A DNA stretch of 64,000 nucleotides from an uncultured Clostridia bacterium. Lineage in GTDB: Bacteria > Bacillota > Clostridia > Oscillospirales > UBA644. Below the pieces are notes generated by a model. It ran no database searches, was not told the origin of the DNA, and was given only the letters and a program-made list of their open reading frames with translations. The position numbers and the translations under genes are program-made. Numbering within the stretch: position 1 is the stretch's first letter; every line of letters starts with the position of its first letter. Positions 41,832 to 51,169 of the stretch are shown piece by piece. Where the stretch lies: NCBI GenBank assembly GCA_948443805.1, contig CAOJUB010000002.1:68910-132909 (forward strand), written 5' to 3'.

Positions 41832-42649
41832 CCTTTCGTTACCGTTTCATCCGGCAGAAAAAATTTTTCTTTCAAAACAGAAACCACTCCGTTTTCATCA
41901 TTCGACGGCGCTATATGCTTTGCCAGGCCGATCAGTTCCGGATGCGCGTTGGCCATCGCGTAACTCTCGCCGCAGACCGAAAGCATTTCAGTATCGTTCA
42001 GATAATCTCCGAAAGCCATGCACTCTTCCGGAAGAATCCCGTAGCGCGCCTGCAATTTTTGCAGCGCCCACCCCTTGTTGACGTTCCGGCACATAATATC
42101 TACCCAGCTCTGCCCCGAAAGAACGGCCTTCACACCCAAATCAAGCGCATTCAAATAAGAAAAAGAAGGAAACAGAAAATCCTCCGCGCGCTTATGGCGG
42201 TATACTGCGATTTTTAAAATTCTATCCCGTCTCAGAACGGCTTCAAAATCATCGGTGCGCTCTACTCGCTCATAATAAGAATGCGCTTTGTAAAGCATCT
42301 GTTCCGAAGCATCCCCAACAATGTGCGCCGCCTGTTCCCCGCAGAGAATAAAACAGGTTTCGGGCAGGGTCACCGCTTTTTTTGCCACCGTAAGAGCCAC
42401 CGGCGCGTCCATGGTTTCCGTCGACAAAACCGTCTTTTCCTCCGCGATAACCGCCCCGTTTTCAGCGATGACGGAAATCCGGTTCTGCACCGGCGCGCAT
42501 TCCTTGAGGATATTGTAATACTGACGGCCGCGGGCAATCACAAATTTCACTTCCGGCAGCGCCTCAACAATCCGAAAAAATTCCTCCGGAAGTTTTTTTC
42601 CGCTGTCCAGCAGGGTACCGTCCATATCCGTTGCTACAAGTTTAACCAT
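41828..42649 (-). CDS. Cof-type HAD-superfamily phosphatase
   Basis: 273 residues from the ATG at 42649, five bases after AAAGGAG; 22 further open codons upstream have no site. HAD motif I is LVATDMDGTLLDSG (nucleophile Asp), motif IV is ECMAFGDYLNDTEML with a C2 cap between them, and VNKGWALQKLQARYGI carries the conserved Lys. Cof-type enzymes dephosphorylate sugar phosphates or cofactors such as FMN and PLP; the substrate is not predictable. The last codons overlap the lipoprotein gene. Confidence 0.9.
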   Translation of the reverse strand: MVKLVATDMDGTLLDSGKKLPEEFFRIVEALPEVKFVIARGRQYYNILKECAPVQNRISVIAENGAVIAEEKTVLSTETMDAPVALTVAKKAVTLPETCFILCGEQAAHIVGDASEQMLYKAHSYYERVERTDDFEAVLRRDRILKIAVYRHKRAEDFLFPSFSYLNALDLGVKAVLSGQSWVDIMCRNVNKGWALQKLQARYGILPEECMAFGDYLNDTEMLSVCGESYAMANAHPELIGLAKHIAPSNDENGVVSVLKEKFFLPDETVTKG

Positions 42650-42764
42650 TAAAACTCCTTTCATTCTCTTGGCAGCCGGGAAACCATTGGCATTTTTATC
42701 TCGGAACAAAACCATCCTGCCGTTTCCGGAAAGAAAAGACAGGATGATAAAAAACTTTTTTTCT

Positions 42765-44549
42765 TTATGCCATCGTCTGATCCGGTTCCTCCGGCAAATC
42801 AGAACGTTTTTTCCCCGTCAGCGCATAGCGGCGCTTCATGTCGGCATATTCGGCGAAAAATTCCGGCTTACTCTCTTTAATCTCGCGCAGATAGCTGTGC
42901 GAATCAATCTCAGAATAAGAAGCCTGAATAATATAAACCGCGATATTGGAACAATGATCGGAAATCCGCTCATAACTGGTAAGGAGATCAGAAAAAACGA
43001 AGCCCATTTCAATCGTGCATTCTCCATCGCGAAGACGCTTGATATGCCGGTTTTTCAGTTCATCCTTCAGATCGTCGATCACCTGTTCAAGCGGTTCGAC
43101 ATGGGTTGCCATCTCCGGGTCGGACAAGCGGAACGCCTCGGTCGTTACCCCCAGAATATCGGTGACCGCCCGCGTAATGACCGCTAATTCTTCTTCGGCC
43201 TGCGCGGAAAAGCTGATTTTCTTTTCATGAATTTCCATCGCGGTATCCAAAATATTTTTCGCATGGTCGCCGATCCGTTCAAAATCGCCGATGGAATGAA
43301 GCAGTTTTGAAATCTGCGAACTGTCCTTTTCGGTAATATCCTTCCCGCTGATTTTTAACAGATAAGAACCAAGCTTGTCCTCGTAAATATCCAGTTTGGA
43401 TTCATTGGCCTCGATTTCCGCCGCTTTTTTATTGTCATATTTAGAAAGAAGCCCGATTGCTTCGGCAAGGGTCTTTTGGGTCAGCGCCGCCATATCAACC
43501 GTCATTTCATTGCATTTTTCAACCGCATAGGAAGGCGTATTGAAAAATCGGTCGTCAAGATACGCAAACTCGTCCTCTCGGCCGCTTTCCCGAACGGTAA
43601 ACTTCGCCAGTTTGACAAACAGTTTCTGAAAGGGCATAAACAGACAGACCGCCGCAATGCTGTAGATCGAGTGAATCACTGCAATATCCACGGGCGACGG
43701 CGCCATTGACAAAAACGAAAACTGGACAAAATGGTTGATCACCATAAATAAAATGTAAACCGTGGTCTTGCCGATCACGTTAAAATACAAATGAATAAAC
43801 GCTGCCTGTTTCGCCTTTTTATTCGTGCCGATTGACGAAAGAAGCGCCGATGTACAGGAACCGATATTCTGTCCCAGAAGAATTGGAATCGCGGCAGCAT
43901 AAGAAACCGCGCCGGAAGCAGCCAACGTCTGAAGAATACCGACCGAAGCCGAAGACGACTGAATGATCGCCGATAAAGCAAAGCCGGTTATAATGCCGAC
44001 AATGGGGTTCTGAAAAACCGTAAGGATATTTCCGAGTTCCGGAACGTCTTTAAAAACGGAGCTCATCGCGTTCATTCCGTAAATCAAAACCGAAAACCCG
44101 ACAAAAATTTCGCCGATATATCTTTTTTTGCTATTTTTTCCGCGCATGATCATAATCACGCCGATAATTGCCAGAATCGGCGTAAAGGAATCCGGTTTGC
44201 ACATCCGGATCAGAAAATTTTCGCTTTCCAGCCCCGTTAAACTAAGGATCCACGCCGTAACGGTCGTGCCGACATTCGCGCCCATAATGACCCCGACAGA
44301 CTGTGTCAGCGTCATAATCCCGGAATTGACGAAACCCACCACCATAACCGTCGTGGCGGAAGACGACTGGATAACGGCTGTCACGAACAGACCGAGAAGA
44401 AAGCCTTTCACCGGATTTCCCGCTAATTTTTCAAGGGTTTTCTCCAACCGGCTGCCCGCCAGTTTTTCCAGGCTCGCCCCCATAATGTTCATTCCATACA
44501 GGAAAAGCGCCAGTCCCCCGACAAGTCCAAAAATAGAAAAGACATCCAT
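42765..44549 (-). CDS. Na/Pi cotransporter family protein with PhoU-like C-terminus
   Basis: 594 residues from the ATG at 44549, eight bases after GGAG. Two Na/Pi repeats carry the QSSSATT motif (FVTAVIQSSSATTVMVVGF and ALSAIIQSSSASVGILQTL), with about eight to nine spans before residue ~340. Residues ~350-560 form two PhoU-like helical bundles (CNEMTVDMAALTQKTL; DFERIGDHAKNI; YERISDHCSNIAVY) with the metal-binding ERIxDH motifs. It imports or exports phosphate coupled to sodium. Confidence 0.93.
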   Translation of the reverse strand: MDVFSIFGLVGGLALFLYGMNIMGASLEKLAGSRLEKTLEKLAGNPVKGFLLGLFVTAVIQSSSATTVMVVGFVNSGIMTLTQSVGVIMGANVGTTVTAWILSLTGLESENFLIRMCKPDSFTPILAIIGVIMIMRGKNSKKRYIGEIFVGFSVLIYGMNAMSSVFKDVPELGNILTVFQNPIVGIITGFALSAIIQSSSASVGILQTLAASGAVSYAAAIPILLGQNIGSCTSALLSSIGTNKKAKQAAFIHLYFNVIGKTTVYILFMVINHFVQFSFLSMAPSPVDIAVIHSIYSIAAVCLFMPFQKLFVKLAKFTVRESGREDEFAYLDDRFFNTPSYAVEKCNEMTVDMAALTQKTLAEAIGLLSKYDNKKAAEIEANESKLDIYEDKLGSYLLKISGKDITEKDSSQISKLLHSIGDFERIGDHAKNILDTAMEIHEKKISFSAQAEEELAVITRAVTDILGVTTEAFRLSDPEMATHVEPLEQVIDDLKDELKNRHIKRLRDGECTIEMGFVFSDLLTSYERISDHCSNIAVYIIQASYSEIDSHSYLREIKESKPEFFAEYADMKRRYALTGKKRSDLPEEPDQTMA

Positions 44550-44936
44550 TATCCAAACTCCGTTGTTTTTTTCATGGAAAGACAGGGCCATCCCCGAAAA
44601 TCCCCATTGGTTACATATTACAGGATTAAAATGAATATATTTGGTTTTTTCTGAAACATTTATGTAAACTCCGGAGATCGCCCGGTTTGCCGAACGTTTT
44701 TTTCGTAAATATTTTACACCCAGGAAACAGAACCGATGAAAATAGGTAGTATCCTGTATATGTGGAAGGTTTGGTTTTCTCTAATTAATAAAGAAATTTT
44801 CTTCGCATTTTCCATCCGGGAATTCGGATTGCCAAACAAAAAAACAGCTTCCCGCAAGAACAGGACATGCTGAACCCAAACAGCAGCGCCATGCTGTGTT
44901 TCCGAATAAATACTGCCGACAGAAAGGATCATAACC
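44550..44936. other. Divergent intergenic region between the Na/Pi gene and pyk
   Basis: 387 bases with no gene. AT-rich; I could not assign a convincing promoter for either gene. A small 6-bp hairpin (ACAGCA/TGCTGT) lies near 44880-44897. The open frames across it have no family resemblance or ribosome sites. Confidence 0.5.
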
Positions 44937-46367
44937 ATGAAAAAAACGAAAATCATCTGCACGCTCGGCCCCTCCACCGCCAAGGAAGAAGTTCTTGAAA
45001 AAATGCTTCTCAACGGCATGAACGTCGCCCGCCTGAATTTTTCCCACGGAGATTACGACGGTCACCGGAAAGCCATAGAGACCTTCCGCGCCGTCAGAGA
45101 CCGTCTGGGTGTTCCCGCCGCGATCATGCTCGATACCAAAGGGCCGGAAATCCGCCTGAAAAATTTCAAAGACAAAAAAGCAACGCTTTCGGCAGGCGAG
45201 GAGTTCGTGCTGACAGCCAGAGAAATCGAAGGCGACAGCAAGGCGGTATCCATTACTTACAAAGACCTCCCCGGCCAGCTCCGCGCAGGCCAGCGGATTC
45301 TTATTGACGACGGGAAAATTATCCTTTCCGTACAGAAACAGACAGAATTCGATATTATCTGCGCGGTCATTGCCGGCGGCGAGGTTTCCAGCCGAAAAAG
45401 CATCAATATTCCCAATACCCACCTGAATCTTCCTTATTTAAGCGAAGTTGACAAAAAAGACATCCTTTTCGGCATTGAGCAGGGCGTTGATTTTATCGCC
45501 GCGTCTTTTGTCCGCAGCAAGGAAGACGTGATTGCACTGCGGAAATTCATTGATTACAACGGCGGACACAACATCCGGATTATTTCCAAAATCGAAAACA
45601 TTGAAGGCGTCAATAACTTTGACGAAATCCTTGACCAATCCGACGGAATCATGGTGGCGCGGGGAGACATGGGCGTGGAGGTCGATTTTGAAAAACTGCC
45701 GGGAATCCAGAAAAAATTCATCAAAAAATGCTATCAGTCCGGAAAAATGGTCATCACCGCAACGCAGATGCTGGAATCGATGATCCACAGCGTAACCCCG
45801 ACCAGAGCCGAGATCAGCGATGTCGCCAATGCGGTTTTCGACGGCACTTCGGCCGTTATGCTGTCGGCAGAATCGGCTGTCGGCGATCATCCGGCGCTGG
45901 TGGTTGAAGTCATGTCCAAAATTGTAAAAAAAGCCGAAGAGGACGCCTTTGAGATGTCAGCCTACCACGGTTTCAAATACGAGATTGACGCCGGCGACAC
46001 CACCAACGCGGTCTGCGACGCCGCCTGCACCACGGCACGGGACGTTCATGCCAAGGCGATCATTGCCGTAACCAAAAGCGGATACGCTGCGCGCAGGGTT
46101 TCGAAATTCCGCCCGCAAGAACCGATCATCGCGGCGACGCCCGATCCAAAGACCTTTCATCAGCTGGCGCTTTCCTGGGGCGTTTATCCGGTTCTCGCCC
46201 TGAATCAAAACGACTCCGACGCTCTCTTTCTGCACGCAGTAGACTGTGCTAAACAGGTGGATCTCGTTTCCCCGGGAGACACGGTGGTCATTACCGCAGG
46301 GCTGCCGCTGAACATTTCGGGGACGACCAATATTCTCCGGCTGATGACCGTGGAAGAAAACAAATAA
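44937..46367 (+). CDS. pyk: Pyruvate kinase
   Basis: 476 residues, the short form without the extra C-terminal PEP-utiliser-like domain found in Bacillus. Motifs: KIICTLGPSTAKEEVL, GMNVARLNFSHGDYDGH, MLDTKGPEIRL, and the signature ISKIENIEGVNNFDEIL with its catalytic Lys, then MVARGDMGVEV and MLESMIHSVTPTRAEISDVANA. It makes pyruvate and ATP from phosphoenolpyruvate. AAAGGAT precedes the ATG. It is unlinked to pfk here. Confidence 0.98.
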   Translation: MKKTKIICTLGPSTAKEEVLEKMLLNGMNVARLNFSHGDYDGHRKAIETFRAVRDRLGVPAAIMLDTKGPEIRLKNFKDKKATLSAGEEFVLTAREIEGDSKAVSITYKDLPGQLRAGQRILIDDGKIILSVQKQTEFDIICAVIAGGEVSSRKSINIPNTHLNLPYLSEVDKKDILFGIEQGVDFIAASFVRSKEDVIALRKFIDYNGGHNIRIISKIENIEGVNNFDEILDQSDGIMVARGDMGVEVDFEKLPGIQKKFIKKCYQSGKMVITATQMLESMIHSVTPTRAEISDVANAVFDGTSAVMLSAESAVGDHPALVVEVMSKIVKKAEEDAFEMSAYHGFKYEIDAGDTTNAVCDAACTTARDVHAKAIIAVTKSGYAARRVSKFRPQEPIIAATPDPKTFHQLALSWGVYPVLALNQNDSDALFLHAVDCAKQVDLVSPGDTVVITAGLPLNISGTTNILRLMTVEENK

Positions 46368-46398
46368 AAATGCGGAAGTTCAGAAAAAAGCCGCATTT
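46368..46398 (+). terminator. Hairpin after pyk
   Basis: A perfect 8-bp stem (AAATGCGG / CCGCATTT) right after the pyk stop, with a 15-base loop and no following T run. A weak or partial terminator. Confidence 0.5.
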
Positions 46399-46404
46399 CC
46401 CCGC

Positions 46405-46433
46405 TTGCAATCGCCGGCAGGATATGGTATAAT
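46405..46433 (+). promoter_or_regulatory. Sigma-A promoter of rplS
   Basis: TTGCAA (46405-46410), a 17-base spacer and an extended -10, TGGTATAAT (46428-46433 for the hexamer). Confidence 0.85.
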
Positions 46434-46446
46434 AGTCAATACATGA

Positions 46447-46515
46447 TATGAGTGGTCCTCTGCCAATTCTCAGCACGAACACTCGCGGCACAAGCCGGTA
46501 TCTTGAAAAAAAATT
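46447..46515 (+). promoter_or_regulatory. Candidate ribosomal-protein L19 leader structure
   Basis: Between the promoter and rplS, GAGTG pairs with CACTC about 30 bases later, and CGGC-ACAA-GCCG forms a tight hairpin. Firmicutes rplS mRNAs often carry an autoregulatory leader bound by L19; I cannot confirm the consensus by eye. Confidence 0.4.
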
Positions 46516-46531
46516 CAGGAGGTAATGAGAA

Positions 46532-46876
46532 ATGAGCAAAGCCATTCAGGAAATGACGCAGGATCTGCTCAGAAGCGAACCGCTGGACGTTGAAATCGGA
46601 AGCACTGTAAAAGTCCACGTCAAAATCAAAGAGGGTTCGAGAGAAAGAATCCAGATTTTTGAAGGAACCGTTATTGCGAAAAAGCACGGCGGGATTTCCG
46701 AAACCTTTACGGTAAGACGTGTTGCCTACGGCGTTGGAGTAGAAAAGGTATTCCCGGTTCACTCCCCGAACATCGAAAAAGTGGAAGTTGTCCGCAGAGG
46801 TAAAGTTCGCCGCGCGAAACTCTACTATCTGAGAGACAGAGTCGGAAAAGCAGCAAAAGTCAAAGAAAAGATCTGA
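46532..46876 (+). CDS. rplS: 50S ribosomal protein L19
   Basis: 114 residues, full length. [28 protein letters not shown] and [25 protein letters not shown] are diagnostic. It sits at the 30S-50S interface. CAGGAGGTAATGAGAA gives an ideal ribosome site. It opens the conserved rplS-lepB-rbgA-rnhB-yraN cluster. Confidence 0.98.
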   Translation: MSKAIQEMTQDLLRSEPLDVEIGSTVKVHVKIKEGSRERIQIFEGTVIAKKHGGISETFTVRRVAYGVGVEKVFPVHSPNIEKVEVVRRGKVRRAKLYYLRDRVGKAAKVKEKI

Positions 46877-46921
46877 GAAAGGTTCGGAAAAAAGAACCGT
46901 ACTTTCAAACAGAGACCTTTC

Positions 46922-46962
46922 GGCGGGCAGGCGGAAAAATAACCGCCGTGCCTGCCTTTTGT
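46922..46962 (+). terminator. Terminator after rplS
   Basis: An interrupted stem: GGCGGGC pairs with GCCTGCC, and inside GGCGG with CCGCC around AAAAATAA. TTTTGTCTTTTT follows. It separates rplS from lepB. Confidence 0.85.
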
Positions 46963-47068
46963 CTTTTTCCCGGAAAACCTCGGAGAAAAAGAACAGAACG
47001 CCCCGCCACTACAAATTCGCCGCACCGGCGCCTGGTTTCAGGGTTTCGGCGGCAGAACGGAGTTTTTT

Positions 47069-47683
47069 ATGACAGAGCCCGAATTCAACCCGGAAAACGA
47101 ACCGGTTCAAGCCGCAAAAGCAGTTTCGCCCAAAGAGCCCGGGAAGAAATCCCCGAAAAAAAGCATCCTCTGCAACCTTTTCGATTTTGTGGAAGCCATT
47201 GTATTCGCCGCAGTTCTCGCCATTGTTGTCCTGACTATTTTTGTCCGGACGGGATTTGTCGAAGGCTCATCGATGGTTCCGACCATGCACGAAGGGGATC
47301 GCTATTTAATTTCCAATCTTTTCTACACGCCGAAACAGGGAGATATTATCGTTTTTTCTCCGGATGTTGCCGATAATACGGGGTCAAAACTCTGGGTAAA
47401 ACGAATCATCGCCACCGAAGGTCAGAAGATTTATATCAATCCGGAAAACGGCAAAGTGTATATTGATGATGTTCTTTACGATGAACCGTATCTGAATCAA
47501 ATTACCGAACCGAAAATAACGGAAAATCCGATCACGGTTCCCGAAGGCCACATCTTCGTCATGGGAGACAACCGGGGAGATTCCAAAGACAGCCGGAACA
47601 TTGGCTGCGTTGATACGCGGAGAATCGTGGGTCGTCTGCTGGTCCGCATTTTTCCCATCAACAAATTCGGTTTTGTAGACTGA
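47069..47683 (+). CDS. lepB: Signal peptidase I
   Basis: 204 residues. A ~35-residue cytoplasmic N-terminus rich in Pro/Lys is followed by one membrane span (FVEAIVFAAVLAIVVLTIFV). The catalytic Ser is in VEGSSMVPTMHEGDRYLI, the general-base Lys in WVKRIIATEG, and box E is FVMGDNRGDSKDSRNIG. It removes signal peptides from secreted proteins outside the membrane. GGAG is six bases from the ATG. Confidence 0.97.
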   Translation: MTEPEFNPENEPVQAAKAVSPKEPGKKSPKKSILCNLFDFVEAIVFAAVLAIVVLTIFVRTGFVEGSSMVPTMHEGDRYLISNLFYTPKQGDIIVFSPDVADNTGSKLWVKRIIATEGQKIYINPENGKVYIDDVLYDEPYLNQITEPKITENPITVPEGHIFVMGDNRGDSKDSRNIGCVDTRRIVGRLLVRIFPINKFGFVD

Positions 47684-47807
47684 AAGAATTTCTTTCATTT
47701 TGATAAAAACATTCTCTCCGGCCGGAAAACGCTTCCCGCCGGAGATTTTTCAAAAAAAGAAACTTTCTTTCTATGCGCTTGATAAAAAAAGGAGACCGCT
47801 TCAGCAA

Positions 47808-48410
47808 ATGAAAAAAATCATATTTGCCACAAGCAATCCAGCCAAAGCAAAAAGATTTTCAGGCGGACTGTTGAAAATAGGAATCGAGGTACTGACATGC
47901 GCCGATCTGCAAATCAAATTAAAAGCAGAAGAAAACGGAACAAGCGCGGTGGAAAACGCGCTGATAAAAGCGAGAGCCTGCCATAAAAAGACAGGCCTGC
48001 CATCTTTTGCCACCGACGACGCTTTGTATCTGGAAAATGTGCCGGAAGACAGACAGCCGGGGTTGTTTGTCCGGAGAGTTCACGGAAAAACGCTCAATGA
48101 TGAAGAAATGTTAAAATACTATACCGATCTGGTAAAACAATACGGGACAGACGGAAAACTGAATTGCAAGTGGGTATACGGTCTTGCGGTCATCGCGGAC
48201 AACGGAAAAGAAAACACCTATACCTGGTTGAAGGATAACTTCTACATGGTGCAGACAATATCCGGAAAAATCCATCCGGGCTATCCGCTGAATTCCATTT
48301 CCAAATACAAAATGATCGATCGCTATTTTACAGACCTAACCGAAGAAGACCGATTATTACTCAACAAAGACGAAACCGATGTCATTCAATTTATAGCAGA
48401 ACATCTGTAA
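47808..48410 (+). CDS. Ham1/RdgB-like nucleoside triphosphate pyrophosphatase, divergent
   Basis: 200 residues from the ATG at 47808. It begins KKIIFATSNPAKAKRF, then SAVENALIKARACHKKTGLPSFATDDALYLENV, and PGLFVRRVHGK. The layout fits the Ham1 family, which hydrolyses non-canonical purine triphosphates (ITP, XTP), but the usual DDSGL is DDALYL and sequence after residue ~110 is atypical. It may act on a different nucleotide. GGAG is 13 bases upstream, so the start is less certain. It is the first of three accessory genes placed between lepB and rbgA. Confidence 0.7.
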   Translation: MKKIIFATSNPAKAKRFSGGLLKIGIEVLTCADLQIKLKAEENGTSAVENALIKARACHKKTGLPSFATDDALYLENVPEDRQPGLFVRRVHGKTLNDEEMLKYYTDLVKQYGTDGKLNCKWVYGLAVIADNGKENTYTWLKDNFYMVQTISGKIHPGYPLNSISKYKMIDRYFTDLTEEDRLLLNKDETDVIQFIAEHL

Positions 48411-48477
48411 AAAAGTGACCCGCTTATCGGAAACAACACAAAACCTCATAATCTATCAGAAAGGAACGGCCATAACA

Positions 48478-49068
48478 ATGGATCGGCTTTTTTTAGAAAT
48501 TCCCACAATAAAAAGAAAACAAGAAGCATTGGATTATCTGGAAGAACACGCCGCCGTGCACTCTGATCTGAACGGAAGCGGCAGTATGGACCGATGTTTA
48601 ACCGGGATAACCTATGAAGAATGGTTAACCGAACTTGAAAAAAGAGAAAACCCGGACTATTGTAAACAGATCAACCGGGATCGATCCAAAACCTTTTTCG
48701 TCATCAGACGCAGCGATAGCAGAATCGTCGGCATGATCAATGTCAGATATGATATCGCACCGGAAAGACTTCGCCGCGGCTCCTCGCACATCGGTTATGG
48801 AATCCGTCCCACAGAACGGCGCAAGGGGTATGCAAAAACAGCGCTTTATATGGGGCTGTTGGAAGAACAGAAACTGGGAGAAGAAAAAATTTTGTTAAAC
48901 TGCACCGTTGAAAATATCGGCTCGAATAAAACCATTTCAGCATTAGGCGGCGAGTTAGAAAAAACAGCGATTGACGAATCGGATCATACAATGATAAATA
49001 CCTACTGGATCAACGTAAATGATTCGATTGAAAAATATAATGAACAATATAAATTCTATATAAAATGA
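48478..49068 (+). CDS. GNAT acetyltransferase (first of two tandem)
   Basis: 196 residues from the ATG at 48478; an in-frame GTG at 48415 has no site. The acetyl-CoA loop is IGYGIRPTERRKGYAKTAL, followed by LLNCTVENIGSNKTISALGGE, typical of the GNAT fold. The N-terminal part contains TFFVIRRSDSRIVGMINVRYDI. The substrate is unknown. A second related GNAT gene follows after 47 bases, and both share the RPxERRKGY block. Confidence 0.87.
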   Translation: MDRLFLEIPTIKRKQEALDYLEEHAAVHSDLNGSGSMDRCLTGITYEEWLTELEKRENPDYCKQINRDRSKTFFVIRRSDSRIVGMINVRYDIAPERLRRGSSHIGYGIRPTERRKGYAKTALYMGLLEEQKLGEEKILLNCTVENIGSNKTISALGGELEKTAIDESDHTMINTYWINVNDSIEKYNEQYKFYIK

Positions 49069-49115
49069 TTTCAGATTAAGAAAAATAAATTGATGTACAG
49101 AAAGAAATTTGACTG

Positions 49116-49634
49116 ATGATTACAGCAAGAGAATTTAAAAAAGACGATAAAATTAAGTTATTCGATATGATAAATGAGATCAACAATATTGATGGCAATT
49201 TTGAAGGGCTAACAAATATTCGCGGAATCGTTTCTTATGATTCTTTTTTGGAACAAGCAGAAAAAAATAAACATCAAGAATCCATTAAACCTGAATACTC
49301 TCCGCAAACGACATTTGGAGTATTTGACGATAATAAATTAATAGGTGGATTTAATTTGAGACATACAATCAAAGGTAACCTGATCCATCATGGCGGTAAT
49401 ATCGGTTATTTAATAAGACCCAGTGAGAGAAGAAAAGGATATGGAACAATCATGCTCGGTCTGGCTTTAGAGAAAGCGGGAGAACTGGGACTTGATAAAG
49501 TATTGATTAGTTGCAGAGAAGATAACATAGGTTCCGCAAAAGTAATTGAAAACAATGGCGGAATCTATGAAAATAATTATTATGATGAACAATTCAATAA
49601 AACCTATAAACGATATTGGATCTATTTAAAGTAA
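49116..49634 (+). CDS. GNAT acetyltransferase (second of two tandem), AT-rich
   Basis: 172 residues. TFGVFDDNKLIGGFNLRHTI, then IGYLIRPSERRKGYGTIML and LISCREDNIGSAKVIENNGG match the GNAT core and resemble the upstream neighbour in organisation. Composition is strikingly AT-rich: bases 49141-49200 contain 15 G/C, whereas 49801-49860 inside the following gene contain 32. This suggests recent acquisition. The ribosome site is weak. The substrate is unknown. Confidence 0.87.
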   Translation: MITAREFKKDDKIKLFDMINEINNIDGNFEGLTNIRGIVSYDSFLEQAEKNKHQESIKPEYSPQTTFGVFDDNKLIGGFNLRHTIKGNLIHHGGNIGYLIRPSERRKGYGTIMLGLALEKAGELGLDKVLISCREDNIGSAKVIENNGGIYENNYYDEQFNKTYKRYWIYLK

Positions 49635-49648
49635 CGGAAGTGATAATA

Positions 49649-50536
49649 ATGGACAATCGACGAAATCCGACAGCTATCAACTGGTATCCGGGGCATATGA
49701 CAAAAACCCGGCGAATGATCGAAAGCGGTATCGGCGATATTGATATCGTCGTGGAAATGGTTGACGCAAGAATTCCGCTGGCCTCCAAGAATCCGGATAT
49801 CGAACGCCTGGCCGCCGACAAGAAAAAACTGCTGATTCTCAACAAAAGCGACCTTGCCGACCCGGCAGAAAACGACCGATGGACAGCCTATTACAAATCC
49901 CGGGGATACGCAGTTATCAAAAACAACAGCCTGAAAACCAATACCACGCCGGTTCTTGCCGCCATCAAAGAGCTCTTCCGGGAAAAAGCGGAAAAATACG
50001 CCGAAAAAGGCGTCAAAAACAAAGCTGTCCGCATTATGATTCTCGGCATTCCCAACGTTGGGAAATCCACCCTGATCAACAGCCTCAGCGGCGAAAAACG
50101 GGCAAAGACCGAAGACCGGCCGGGCGTGACAAGAACCAAACAGTGGATTCATCTCAAAGAAAACATTTCCCTTCTCGATACGCCGGGAATCCTCTGGCCG
50201 AAACTGGAGAACCAGCACCAGGCGTTAAATCTTGCCATCAGCGGCGCGATCAAAGACACGGTTCTGGATATCGAGGAAATCGCAGCAAAGCTGGCGCAGA
50301 CGCTGGCAAACGAATATCCGCAGGCGCTCAGAGAACGCTATAAAATTGAATTCACAAAAGAAGACGCCGGCTATCAGCTGCTGGAAAAAATCGGAAAAAA
50401 ACGCGGATTTATCGTGCGGGGCGGAGAAATTGACACCGAACGGGCCGCCATTATTCTGCTTGATGAGTTCCGCAGCGGAAAAATCGGAAAAATCACACTC
50501 GAAAAAGCATCGCTGGTCGCTGACAGAAAGGACTAA
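49649..50536 (+). CDS. rbgA: Ribosome biogenesis GTPase RbgA (YlqF)
   Basis: 295 residues from the ATG at 49649, eight bases after GGAAG. Circularly permuted GTPase: INWYPGHMTKTRRMI and VVEMVDARIPLASKNPDI at the start, G4 LILNKSDLAD comes before G1 GIPNVGKSTLIN, then G2/G3 RPGVTRTKQW and LLDTPGILWPK. It assists late assembly of the 50S subunit. The C-terminal ANTAR-like helical domain (GYQLLEKIGKKRGFI) binds rRNA. Confidence 0.96.
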   Translation: MDNRRNPTAINWYPGHMTKTRRMIESGIGDIDIVVEMVDARIPLASKNPDIERLAADKKKLLILNKSDLADPAENDRWTAYYKSRGYAVIKNNSLKTNTTPVLAAIKELFREKAEKYAEKGVKNKAVRIMILGIPNVGKSTLINSLSGEKRAKTEDRPGVTRTKQWIHLKENISLLDTPGILWPKLENQHQALNLAISGAIKDTVLDIEEIAAKLAQTLANEYPQALRERYKIEFTKEDAGYQLLEKIGKKRGFIVRGGEIDTERAAIILLDEFRSGKIGKITLEKASLVADRKD

Positions 50537-50542
50537 TCCGCC

Positions 50543-51169
50543 ATGACCTCTTTGTGGGAATATGAAACCCTGTTCGCGCAGCAGTTTCCGGGCGCAGTCA
50601 TCTGCGGAATTGATGAAGCCGGCCGGGGGCCTTTATGCGGACCGGTCTGCGCCGGCGCGGTGATTCTGCCGTTCGGCCTTGCCATCGAAGGGCTGAACGA
50701 TTCCAAAAAACTTTCCGAAAAGAAACGTAATTTCCTGTATCAGGAAATTACGCAGAAAGCTGTGGCCTGGTCGGTCGGAACCGCTACCCCCGAAGAAATT
50801 GACGAACTGAATATCCTCAACGCTACCTTTCTTGCCATGCGGCGGGCGGTAGCAGCGCTTTCGGTCTCCCCCACGCTCGCACTGGTGGACGGAAACCGGA
50901 TCAAAGGGCTGAAAATTCCGGCGGAATGCATCGTCAAAGGCGACGCCAAAAGCGCGTCCATCGCCGCAGCTTCTATCGTAGCCAAGGTCACCCGCGACCG
51001 GATCATGCAGGCGCTGGCCGAGGAATATCCGCAGTACTGTCTGGAAAAGCACAAGGGCTATCCGACAAAGGAACACTACCGCTTAATCGGCCGGTACGGA
51101 ATTGCGCCGATTTACAGGAAAACCTTTTTAAAAACGCTGGAAAGACATTTGAACAATGAAGAAAAATAA
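50543..51169 (+). CDS. rnhB: Ribonuclease HII
   Basis: 208 residues. The catalytic DEAGRG motif is in CGIDEAGRGPLCGPVCAGAVIL; LNDSKKLSEKKR, and KGDAKSASIAAASIVAKVTRD carry the other conserved residues. It removes ribonucleotides from DNA-RNA hybrids. It starts six bases after rbgA and overlaps yraN by 14 bases. Confidence 0.97.
   Translation: MTSLWEYETLFAQQFPGAVICGIDEAGRGPLCGPVCAGAVILPFGLAIEGLNDSKKLSEKKRNFLYQEITQKAVAWSVGTATPEEIDELNILNATFLAMRRAVAALSVSPTLALVDGNRIKGLKIPAECIVKGDAKSASIAAASIVAKVTRDRIMQALAEEYPQYCLEKHKGYPTKEHYRLIGRYGIAPIYRKTFLKTLERHLNNEEK

Noticed and set aside
44714..45422. Minus-strand frames over the pyk start
   Set aside because: Antisense to a clear pyruvate kinase gene and without initiation signals.
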